Origin: Leptospira mtsangambouensis
GTDB lineage: Bacteria; Spirochaetota; Leptospiria; Leptospirales; Leptospiraceae
Assembly (NCBI RefSeq): GCF_004770475.1
Contig: NZ_RQHK01000003.1
Span: forward strand, 124,001-188,000
DNA: 64,000 nucleotides
Direction of reading: 5' to 3'
The notes beneath the pieces were generated by a model, which saw nothing but the letters and a program-made list of their open reading frames with translations, had not been told where the DNA came from and searched no databases. This document shows positions 1-6,842 of the stretch, one piece after another. The first letter of the stretch is position 1. The number at the start of each line of letters is the position of its first letter. Made by a program: the position numbers and the translations under genes.

Positions 1-671
1 CCACTTCTTTGTATTTTATTGTTTTTGGATCGGCCATTGGATCCAGAATCCAAGAGATTGATGGAATCCATTACGGAAGTTTTATAGTGCCTGGCCTTGT
101 GATGTTGTCACTACTTACTGAAAGTATTTCGAACGCTTCCTTCGGAATATATTTTCCAAAGTTCAATGGGACCATTTATGAAATTCTCTCGGCTCCGGTG
201 ACGATGTGGGAAGTTGTGATTGGGTATGTCGGAGCTGCGGCCACTAAATCACTCATGCTTGGTGTGTTAATGCTGATCACTGCGTCCTTTTTTGTGCCCA
301 TTCGTATCGATCATCCTATCTTAATGGTGTTTTTTCTTGTGCTAACGTGTGTTAGTTTTAGTTTGTTTGGGTTTGTGATAGGAATTTGGGCGGATAGTTT
401 TGAAAAACTCCAGATGATTCCTATGCTTGTCATCACACCACTTGTATTTCTCGGAGGAAGTTTTTATTCCATCCAAATGTTACCACCTTTTTGGCAAAAA
501 TTAAGTATGTTTAACCCGGTTTTGTATTTGGTGAGTGGGTTTCGGTATAGTTTTTTTGAAAGGGCAGATGTAGCACTTTCTGTTAGTATTTCGATGATTC
601 TTGTGTTTTTGACTCTTTGTTTGACTGTGACTTGGATTATCTTTAGAACCGGTTACAAAATCAAAAACTAG
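1..671 (+). CDS. ABC-2 type transporter permease, 5' end cut by window
   Basis: This is the C-terminal part of an inner-membrane ABC exporter permease of the ABC-2 (YadH/NodJ-like) family, which pairs with a separate ATPase to export drugs, polysaccharide or lipid. About 220 residues are visible with roughly five hydrophobic segments and the family hallmark late in the protein: a [12 protein letters not shown] stretch followed by [16 protein letters not shown]. The frame is open to the first base of the window, so the TTG at 9 is internal and the true start lies upstream. The ATPase gene is presumably also upstream but is not visible. A strong stem-loop terminator follows the stop codon. The substrate cannot be told from sequence. 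Confidence 0.85.
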   Translation, partial: TSLYFIVFGSAIGSRIQEIDGIHYGSFIVPGLVMLSLLTESISNASFGIYFPKFNGTIYEILSAPVTMWEVVIGYVGAAATKSLMLGVLMLITASFFVPIRIDHPILMVFFLVLTCVSFSLFGFVIGIWADSFEKLQMIPMLVITPLVFLGGSFYSIQMLPPFWQKLSMFNPVLYLVSGFRYSFFERADVALSVSISMILVFLTLCLTVTWIIFRTGYKIKN

Positions 672-717
672 ACTTCAAACAATAAGTAATCAAATCTCCA
701 ATTCTAATTACTTGAAC

Positions 718-757
718 AATCTAAGGATTCAAAAAAATCCTTAGATTAATAGTTTTT
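718..757 (+). terminator. Rho-independent terminator after the ABC permease
   Basis: A perfect 12-bp inverted repeat (AATCTAAGGATT, 718-729, with its complement at 736-747) encloses a 6-base loop and is followed on the plus strand by a T-run at 752-757. It ends the permease transcript. The right arm contains the stop codon of the convergent SCO1 gene, so the same hairpin may also slow minus-strand transcription, although there is no T-run on that side. Confidence 0.8.
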
Positions 758-1486
758 TCTTAGTTTTCGTAAATCTTCCACTAACCTCTGTATATCGCCA
801 GTCCCTTTTGCGCGGTAGATCCCTCGCAGAAATCTATCTTTATCAAATAAAAAGATATTTTCTGTATGAACAAATTCATACTTGCCTCGTTCGACAGAAA
901 ATCCTTCCATTTCTGCACCGCAAGTCCCTTTGGCAAATTCTTCGATCATCGTTTCTTTACCTGTAAAAAAACTCCAATTTGTATTTTTAATTTGGTAGTT
1001 CTTTCGATACTTTTCTAAAACGGGGACTGTATCTTCTTTGGGATTGATCGAAATGGAAAAAATTTTGAGTTCTGGGAATTCAGAAAAATTTGGTTCAATT
1101 TGGATTAAGTTTCTTGTGATGAGCGGACAAATCCCACGACAAGTGGCATAAAAGAACACCACCAAATGTTCGCTTGGTGCCCAGTCCTTGGGGGAAATTG
1201 TTTTTCCTGTATGTTCGATTAGTTCCAATGAATTTGGAACCCGTTTTAAGTTTGGATCCAATTCTGGATTGTCTCTCCAAACCGGATCAAAATCTTTTCC
1301 TGAAAAATAAGGAAGAAGATTTGGATTGGGACTTTGTTCTGATGGTTTGCACTTTAAATTTACCAAACAGGTGGTAAAGAGAATTAACATTAGGATCCAA
1401 GATGGGAAAAAAACATTAGGGTTACGTTGGATTTTTTTTTGTTCGGATGGTATGGGAATCTTCGAAGTCAAAAACAATGAATTCAT
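746..1486 (-). CDS. SCO1/SenC family copper-chaperone-like lipoprotein
   Basis: SCO proteins are thioredoxin-fold factors that hold copper or reduce thiols during assembly of the CuA centre of cytochrome oxidase, on the outer face of the inner membrane. This 246-residue protein has a hydrophobic N-terminus (about 30-45) with a possible lipobox cysteine near residue 40 or 46. It has the family CxxxC motif (C116 and C120 in ATCRGIC) and the distal copper-ligand histidine (H207 in FVHTENIF). Its start overlaps the stop of the upstream MORN gene by ATGA, so the two are translationally coupled. It is one of two SCO homologues here; the other (31462-32295) sits in the oxidase operon. Its placement in a YHYH/MORN cluster suggests a separate metal-related role. 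Confidence 0.88.
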   Translation of the reverse strand: MNSLFLTSKIPIPSEQKKIQRNPNVFFPSWILMLILFTTCLVNLKCKPSEQSPNPNLLPYFSGKDFDPVWRDNPELDPNLKRVPNSLELIEHTGKTISPKDWAPSEHLVVFFYATCRGICPLITRNLIQIEPNFSEFPELKIFSISINPKEDTVPVLEKYRKNYQIKNTNWSFFTGKETMIEEFAKGTCGAEMEGFSVERGKYEFVHTENIFLFDKDRFLRGIYRAKGTGDIQRLVEDLRKLRKNY

Positions 1487-2082
1487 GGAAGATTTTTTTC
1501 CTCCTCGGGAATGGGATCACAAAGTTTGCTTCCAGGCCTTCCAAAACTTTCCCCTGTTTCCAAAAACACATGGTTCAAATAAATTTGTCCACGTTTGTTC
1601 CATTTTTTAGTAACTTTGGGTTTTCCGGAATCGTAGAATGTTTGATAGGTGGCCATTTGCCCATTGTCAAAATAGTCAATAAACTCACCTATGGGTTTAC
1701 CATTATCAAATTCGGATTTTTGACGTAAGTTCCCATTTTCAAAATAACTGATTTGTTTTCCGTGTTTTTGTCCATACCGAACATTTCTTTCTTCCATTAG
1801 AGTTCCATTCTCTTTTTTTGCCGTATAACGGCCGTGAGGAACACCTTTGTAAAATTCAGTTTCATAGATTTCTAATAGAATCGGACTTTTTTGAACGAGG
1901 ATTCCCGTTAGGGGTTTTCCTTGGTAAAGTAGGAAATGGTTGGAATCTTCCGAAAGTTCCTTGTCCTCCGCATTCACGCGAACCTCGGAACAAAAGAGGA
2001 AAGTGAAGTGGAAAATTAGGGAGAGGAGAATCCATCTCCCTATAAAACGAGTGTTAATTGGAAACTGTCCCCGGAGTTCCAT
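1483..2082 (-). CDS. MORN-repeat (YwqK-like) exported protein
   Basis: The 199-residue product has an N-terminal hydrophobic segment (about 14-32) ending in FLFCSE, consistent with a signal peptide or lipobox. It then has at least four MORN-variant repeats, seen as G-x-x-H/I-G-x-x-x-x-Y-x-x-N/D-G units (HGRYTAKKENG, HGKQISYFENG, IGEFIDYFDNG). Such repeats form a beta-ribbon scaffold and do not identify a reaction. The ATG at 2082 lies inside the end of the YHYH gene (29-base overlap) and no other in-frame ATG, GTG or TTG precedes the signal segment, so this start is preferred. The stop overlaps the next start (ATGA). Automated pipelines often call such proteins YwqK antitoxins; nothing here supports a toxin pair. 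Confidence 0.75.
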   Translation of the reverse strand: MELRGQFPINTRFIGRWILLSLIFHFTFLFCSEVRVNAEDKELSEDSNHFLLYQGKPLTGILVQKSPILLEIYETEFYKGVPHGRYTAKKENGTLMEERNVRYGQKHGKQISYFENGNLRQKSEFDNGKPIGEFIDYFDNGQMATYQTFYDSGKPKVTKKWNKRGQIYLNHVFLETGESFGRPGSKLCDPIPEEEKNLP

Positions 2083-2968
2083 AAAAATTAGAACCTATGA
2101 GAGTGTTTATTCCGGCAATGGCATCACTAGCAAAGTGGTAATGGTAGATTCCGCCTGGGAATAGCAGTGTTGCAGCAGTATGACCGTGATTTGCATCTAA
2201 TGCCGAACCGACTGTTCCTGGAACATTATCATCTGCAGTGGTGACAGTGTTATTATCACAATGCAAACCATAAACAGGAAATCCATCGATGAGTACCCCA
2301 ATTAAGTTTGCATTGTTATTTGTTACGTTGAGCGGTTGGGAGTGGTGGTGGTAAACACCTGAACTTTGTGGGTGTCCATTGAACTTATCAAAGGTTTGCG
2401 CTTCAGTTGCGAGTGTGTCTCCCGGTGCAGCTGCATTGTTGAAGATGGCAAGGCCATTCACAGTAATCCCTACAGAGGCATAACCACTTTGGGTTCCCAC
2501 GAGCGCTCCAGACTTTGCAGCAGGAGAGCTTGGGATAGTGTATACCAAACACTGAGATGCAATTTGGTTGTTCCCTGCTGATTTTTGTCCACCAGCCAAT
2601 GCTTCATACATCGGAGAAGTTGTTCCAAAATAAAAACTTTTGTTATTGGGAATGTTTTGTGATCGGAATACATAATTAGAACCAGAAACAGAACCGACTG
2701 AACATTTAAAGTTATTTCGAATCCAAGCAGGTAAATCAGCTGACATAGAAGAAGTCATTCCAGTGATACAATCTGTACTCGCATTGAGAGTTGCGGTTGA
2801 GTTGACTACTGTGGTTCCGGTATATGCTGCGTTGGCACAAATTTTTGTCGCAGCAGCTGCTAACAACAATAAGGTTTCTTCGTCGGAATCTGATTTAGGT
2901 TTGCATAACGACAAAGAAAAACCGATGAGCAGGAGGAGGGAAAAAGTTCGAAAGTTCAGAACTGGCAT
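2054..2968 (-). CDS. YHYH-domain lipoprotein
   Basis: This is a secreted or lipid-anchored protein of about 304 residues. A hydrophobic signal ends in a lipobox-like SLSLC near residue 22. The mature part carries the two histidine clusters that define the YHYH family: VYHHHSQ near residue 205 and GIYHYHF near residue 275, plus HGH in between and several paired cysteines. The biochemical role of YHYH proteins is not established; the His clusters suggest metal binding (inference). The ATG at 2968 is chosen over a TTG six bases upstream. It heads a minus-strand cluster with the MORN and SCO1 genes, both overlapping in series. A TTGACA hexamer with a weak -10 lies 20-45 bases upstream. Confidence 0.85.
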   Translation of the reverse strand: MPVLNFRTFSLLLLIGFSLSLCKPKSDSDEETLLLLAAAATKICANAAYTGTTVVNSTATLNASTDCITGMTSSMSADLPAWIRNNFKCSVGSVSGSNYVFRSQNIPNNKSFYFGTTSPMYEALAGGQKSAGNNQIASQCLVYTIPSSPAAKSGALVGTQSGYASVGITVNGLAIFNNAAAPGDTLATEAQTFDKFNGHPQSSGVYHHHSQPLNVTNNNANLIGVLIDGFPVYGLHCDNNTVTTADDNVPGTVGSALDANHGHTAATLLFPGGIYHYHFASDAIAGINTLIGSNFYGTPGTVSN

Positions 2969-3064
2969 AGTCAAAACAAATTAGAATGATTCTTAACGTT
3001 GTCAAGAAATTCATGACCAAGTTGTTATCGTTCTTTTTATGCGTACAAGTCCGATGAATAAAGC

Positions 3065-3454
3065 TTAATAGATCTTTAAAAGTTCCACTTCAAAGATAAG
3101 AGTGGAATCAGGTGGGATGTTTCCTACTTTTTTACTTCCATATCCAAGTTCAGGTGGGATGATGAGTTTGCGTTTGCCACCGACTCGCATCCCTTTCACT
3201 CCTTTGTCCCAACCTTTCACAACTTCTCCCGCACCTAAGTTAAATTCGAAAGGTCGGTTTCTGTCACGAGAACTATCAAACTTAGTTCCGTTGGTCAATC
3301 TGCCCACATAATGAACAGTCACATAGGATCCAGAAAAGGCTTCCTCTCCTTTTCCCACAACAAGGTCAATGATTTGGAAGTCTTTTTCTGCTGATTGGAT
3401 GGGGAGAACCAAAACCAAAAGGAAAAATAAGAAGGTGCGGATGTTGGTCTTCAT
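3065..3454 (-). CDS. FKBP-type peptidyl-prolyl cis-trans isomerase, exported
   Basis: FKBPs speed prolyl bond isomerisation during protein folding. From the ATG at 3454 the protein is 129 residues: a cleavable signal peptide (FLFFLLVLVLPIQSA) and then one complete FKBP domain with the conserved YVGRLTNGTKFDSS, PFEFNLGAGEVVKGWDKGV, GGKRKLIIPPELGYG and IPPDSTLIFEVELL blocks. The active-site D, F, W and Y positions are all kept. A TTG codon further upstream would extend it by 13 residues and hide the signal peptide, so the ATG is preferred. It acts in the periplasm or outer leaflet. It is single-domain, like the mammalian FKBP12 fold, rather than a long Mip or trigger factor. Confidence 0.92.
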   Translation of the reverse strand: MKTNIRTFLFFLLVLVLPIQSAEKDFQIIDLVVGKGEEAFSGSYVTVHYVGRLTNGTKFDSSRDRNRPFEFNLGAGEVVKGWDKGVKGMRVGGKRKLIIPPELGYGSKKVGNIPPDSTLIFEVELLKIY

Positions 3455-3537
3455 ACGTAGTGAAAGCTTCCAAGATTTGGATTTCTTTGCCAATGAAAAA
3501 AACTGTTCTTAAAGGAATCGTATTTTAGAATAACCAA

Positions 3538-3852
3538 ATGTTTCACGAGTTTATTTTCTATTGCCGGGAACTGGAGTCCTTTCTTTTCAGAAACCAAATC
3601 CAAGAATTCAAAGAAGGGGAGCATGATAGTTTTTTTGCCGAAGAAATGCTTCGTTACATTCAAACAGAATCCTTAAAAATCCCTCAGTCAGAAAAACAAA
3701 AATACCCAAGTTTGCCTTGGGATAAGATTGATTCTCTTTGGCAAAAAGATTTAGCAAGGGCTTATGATTACATCGATTTAAAAATGTTGTATTATATTTG
3801 TGCTTACGAAATTCCCAAAATTACAAAAACAATCAAATTAGAAACCCGCTAG
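3538..3852 (+). CDS. Degenerate HepT-like (DUF86) small protein
   Basis: I read this 104-residue helical protein as a diverged member of the HepT/DUF86 family, the RNase-like toxin half of MntA-HepT pairs. The C-terminal half keeps the family framework: a KQKYPSLPWDKI stretch in place of the usual KYPEIPWxxI, and DLKMLYYICAYEIPKI in place of DLExVWxIIxxxLPxL. The catalytic R-x4-6-H-x-Y motif that should lie between them (GLRNxLxHEY) is replaced by SLWQKDLARAY, so R and H are both missing. No MntA-type nucleotidyltransferase lies beside it. It may be an inactive relic or a domesticated binding protein. The family assignment rests on pattern similarity by eye and needs a profile search. Confidence 0.6.
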   Translation: MFHEFIFYCRELESFLFRNQIQEFKEGEHDSFFAEEMLRYIQTESLKIPQSEKQKYPSLPWDKIDSLWQKDLARAYDYIDLKMLYYICAYEIPKITKTIKLETR

Positions 3853-3853
3853 T

Positions 3854-4987
3854 TTAGGCTGCGGATTTTCCATTATTTTTAATGATTTCGATATTTTCTT
3901 CGAAACGAACTTTTTCAGCATAAGTTCGTTTTCCTGAAAATTCCACACCCACAAGTAAGTCTCCGGAATCTTCTTTTTTAGCCCATGCGATTTTGCCAAA
4001 AAAACGAAATGGAGTTTGAAGTTTAAAAACTAGTTCTAACAAAATTCCTTTTTGTTTGGGAAGTGTTTCCACCAAACTACTATTTGCAATTCTAAGTTTT
4101 AATCCAGTGGCAGATAAATCCAAAACAGGAAATTTTTCAACTGTGGTCATTAGATTGGCATCTTTGATCCTTTCGATCATTTCAGCAATTTGTGTTTGGT
4201 AAAAAGCCAAATCATCATCAGTAATGAATTTTTCCTTTGTTTGTAACCAGTAATATCCAATAGGAATGATTTCTTCTAATTCGTTTTTATAGAGAATTGG
4301 GACAATGAGTTCTGATTTTATTTTTTTATCGCGAGCAACCATTGCAAGTTTTTCAACTTGTTCATCAATTTCATCTTCGTAGTTGATAAAACCTTCTGCA
4401 TCCGAACGGTAACTTTCTGAGTTCGTTGCATCTTTGATAAAAAGAATTTTATGACTTGATTTAACAACATCAAACTTTCTTTCTAAGCCTGATTTAAAAA
4501 TATCCATAGTTCCTTGTTCACCGGACCTGGCTACCATCCGTTTGCGATAATCTTCAAAGTTCACTCGAACGAGGGTTGGAATATTAAACATATTTGCTTC
4601 AATAATGGTTTTGGAGCTGACGATGTTCGTTACGTTCACAAGTCCTTCTTCAGTAATCGTAAAACGTGGATTTAATCTTTCCTTTTTTGCAATGAGGACT
4701 TTATCTACATGGATTTGAATTTTATGAGGTGAAAGTTGTTTTATAAAAGTGCAATGAAGTTCTAAATATCGTGCTAAAAGTTTAGAAAGGATAAAGGTTG
4801 AACCTTGGGTGAGCGGCCAAACTTCAGACCAATCAACAACAATCTCTTCTCCACCAGGTAATTCCTGTGTGACGGTCATGGTTTGGGTTTGCCCATTCCA
4901 ATTTGAGTTCATTTCCTGATTCATGAGATAGTGTAAGATTACATGGTGTTTTTGCTCTTTCCCTGTGATTTGATCCATTGGTCGCAT
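3854..4987 (-). CDS. DUF1577 protein with C-terminal PilZ-like domain
   Basis: This 377-residue soluble protein resembles the Leptospira-restricted DUF1577 family. The N-terminal two thirds have no motif I recognise beyond that family. The C-terminal 100 residues look PilZ-like: a DLSATGLKLRI block matching the D/N-x-S-x-x-G PilZ signature, then beta-rich sequence ending in LLVGVEFSG. The upstream arginine motif (RxxxR) needed for cyclic-di-GMP binding is not evident, so ligand binding is uncertain. The gene is convergent with the HepT-like gene, one base apart. A second in-frame ATG lies three codons in. The likely role is cytoplasmic signalling; the exact function is unknown. Confidence 0.65.
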   Translation of the reverse strand: MRPMDQITGKEQKHHVILHYLMNQEMNSNWNGQTQTMTVTQELPGGEEIVVDWSEVWPLTQGSTFILSKLLARYLELHCTFIKQLSPHKIQIHVDKVLIAKKERLNPRFTITEEGLVNVTNIVSSKTIIEANMFNIPTLVRVNFEDYRKRMVARSGEQGTMDIFKSGLERKFDVVKSSHKILFIKDATNSESYRSDAEGFINYEDEIDEQVEKLAMVARDKKIKSELIVPILYKNELEEIIPIGYYWLQTKEKFITDDDLAFYQTQIAEMIERIKDANLMTTVEKFPVLDLSATGLKLRIANSSLVETLPKQKGILLELVFKLQTPFRFFGKIAWAKKEDSGDLLVGVEFSGKRTYAEKVRFEENIEIIKNNGKSAA

Positions 4988-5087
4988 AGCTAAATTCCGA
5001 GTTTATTATTGGGATTTTCGGAAATAAATTTCCGTTCTAATGGAAAGTAAAGACGAGACTCGTATCTTTGGCAAGAAAAAGGAAAAT

Positions 5088-5648
5088 TTAAAGTAAGAGC
5101 AGGTGTTTTTTTTCTGTTAATTCATAACAGAAGCGAATCCATGAAAAATAATTTTGTAGGTGTGAATACTCGGGAAGGTACTGATGTAAAAATGTTTCAC
5201 AACGTTTCTCTCGTTCAAAATATTTTTTTTCCATCATGATAGTTAGATCATTAAGAGTTTTTTCGTATATGTCTGCGTCCATATAACCATCTTGTAAGGC
5301 CTTTTTTAGGAATGTACATTTTTCATTCCACTCTAATGGGGAAAGTACTGAAATCGTTTCTATCTCCAACCAAAACTCTTTGAGTTCTCGTTCGAACTTA
5401 GGAACTTCTTTTTTTATATTTTCACATTTGTGAAAGAGTGTGCGTAGATGGCTGATTGCATACCCATCGATTTCGGAAACATGTCCGTCCCAAAGTGCAT
5501 GGTAAACCTTGGGAAAAGAAAAGGTGAACATCGGTCCCACATAAGGACAGATCAAATCAAGTTGGTAAGCTCCTTTCGCATTCAATTGGAGAGAACCTTT
5601 GACAACGGTTCCGTTTATATTTGTCTCCAAAGTTTTAATGCCGAGCAT
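5088..5648 (-). CDS. Hypothetical protein
   Basis: The predicted product is about 186 residues, with no signal peptide or membrane segment. The first 50 residues look beta-rich (a GTVVKGSLQLNAKGAYQLDL stretch) and the rest is helical and rich in charged and aromatic residues, ending in a Leu tail. I recognise no family. The ATG at 5648 is chosen; a TTG at 5660 would add four residues, and neither has a convincing ribosome-binding site. The gene stands alone, divergent from the patatin gene across a 180-base gap in which I see no clear promoter. Confidence 0.6.
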   Translation of the reverse strand: MLGIKTLETNINGTVVKGSLQLNAKGAYQLDLICPYVGPMFTFSFPKVYHALWDGHVSEIDGYAISHLRTLFHKCENIKKEVPKFERELKEFWLEIETISVLSPLEWNEKCTFLKKALQDGYMDADIYEKTLNDLTIMMEKKYFEREKRCETFLHQYLPEYSHLQNYFSWIRFCYELTEKKHLLLL

Positions 5649-5826
5649 ACTATTATTCAATTGCGTACGTAGTGAAATTTATTGTATGGAAGGGAAAATT
5701 TTTACCATTATTGAAATTTACCCACATTTGGATCTCTATGTTTGGCGATTCCCCTAAAAGTGGATTTCTCATTCTTTTTTAGAATAGTTTTTTGCAACCG
5801 AAACTGGGTTGAAAGACTCTGACATT

Positions 5827-6771
5827 ATGGTGTCGAAAGAATTTTCTAGTGAATCTCCTAATAAACCCAAACTTCCCAAGGCGAAAGGGACAAAACGTGC
5901 CTTACTTGTGGAAGGAGGCGGGATGAAAGGTGCATTTTCTGGAGGAGTTTTGTATGCTTGGAACAGGTTCTTACGACCGAATTACTTTGATTTGGTGGTT
6001 GGAGTTTCCTCCGGTGCTTGTGCGGCAGCCTATTATGTATCAATGCCCAAAGAAGAACCTGTTAAAAGTGAAAAGGCACTGGCTGTTTGGTATAAGGATT
6101 TGTCGGGAAGTAAACTGATTTCTTTTTTACATCCGTTTCAGGGCAAAACTCTCCTCAACCAAGAATACCTTATTGATTTTATTTTTCGTAAAAAAGTTCG
6201 ATTGGAATCGGAAACTTTGGATCGAAAAAATGTCCCTCATTTTGTGGTGGCGGTGAGTAATTTACATACTCATTCCATTGAATATGTCAAAGCCACTTCT
6301 TCCAATGTTTTTGATTTATTAAAAGCGGCCACATCATTACCAATAGCCACTCGCGGTAAACATTGGTTAAATGGAACATTGTATTCTGATGCTGCTATTT
6401 TAAATCCGCTCCCTATTCAAGATATCATCGAAGCCGGATATAAAGAAATTGTGGTGATTATGAATTCTCCCATTCGACATATATCTGGTCCGCTTACGAG
6501 ATTTACCAGTTTACTTGCTTTTCCAACAAGGCGAACCATCCGTAGGCTCATGCGTAAACTCCATCACTTCCATTTTAATGCAGCAAGAGAACTGGCCGTC
6601 AAACCTCCAAAAGGTGTAAAGATCATTACGGTTGCTCCTGATAGGCCACTACCAGTGAAACTTACGACAACAATTCGCACTAAACTTTATAAAACAGTTT
6701 TACTTGGTGCTAGGAAGGGTGAAGAAGCCTTACAAAAAATTTTAAAGAGAAAACTTAAAAAGCAGAAATAA
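5827..6771 (+). CDS. Patatin-like phospholipase
   Basis: Patatin-family enzymes hydrolyse acyl esters of phospholipids with a Ser-Asp dyad. All key elements are visible in this 314-residue protein: the oxyanion-hole glycines (EGGGMKGAFSGG, near 29-40), the nucleophile elbow GVSSG with S61, and the catalytic Asp in a SDAAILNPLPI block (the usual DGG/DGA triplet is DAA here). A lysine- and arginine-rich C-terminus suggests association with membrane or nucleic acid. No signal peptide is seen, so it probably works in the cytoplasm or at the inner membrane face. The ATG at 5827 is chosen over a TTG 18 bases upstream. It resembles the bacterial RssA/YjjU-type patatins. Confidence 0.9.
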   Translation: MVSKEFSSESPNKPKLPKAKGTKRALLVEGGGMKGAFSGGVLYAWNRFLRPNYFDLVVGVSSGACAAAYYVSMPKEEPVKSEKALAVWYKDLSGSKLISFLHPFQGKTLLNQEYLIDFIFRKKVRLESETLDRKNVPHFVVAVSNLHTHSIEYVKATSSNVFDLLKAATSLPIATRGKHWLNGTLYSDAAILNPLPIQDIIEAGYKEIVVIMNSPIRHISGPLTRFTSLLAFPTRRTIRRLMRKLHHFHFNAARELAVKPPKGVKIITVAPDRPLPVKLTTTIRTKLYKTVLLGARKGEEALQKILKRKLKKQK

Positions 6772-6842
6772 GACCTCTTGTTGATGAGGAACCGCATCCC
6801 AGTTTTTTTAAATTTTTTACATAATTTTTATTTCTTTTGATT

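Noticed and set aside
1483..2082. Calling the MORN-repeat gene a YwqK antitoxin
   Set aside because: The exported N-terminus, the MORN scaffold and the SCO/YHYH neighbours give no sign of a toxin partner.
3538..3852. Active toxin-antitoxin pair at the HepT-like gene
   Set aside because: No nucleotidyltransferase partner is adjacent and the RNase motif residues are missing.
3454..5677. Same 12-mer (TACGTAGTGAAA) beside the FKBP start and the hypothetical gene at 5648
   Set aside because: Repeated 12-mers are expected many times by chance in 64 kb, and the position relative to the start codon differs in the two cases.
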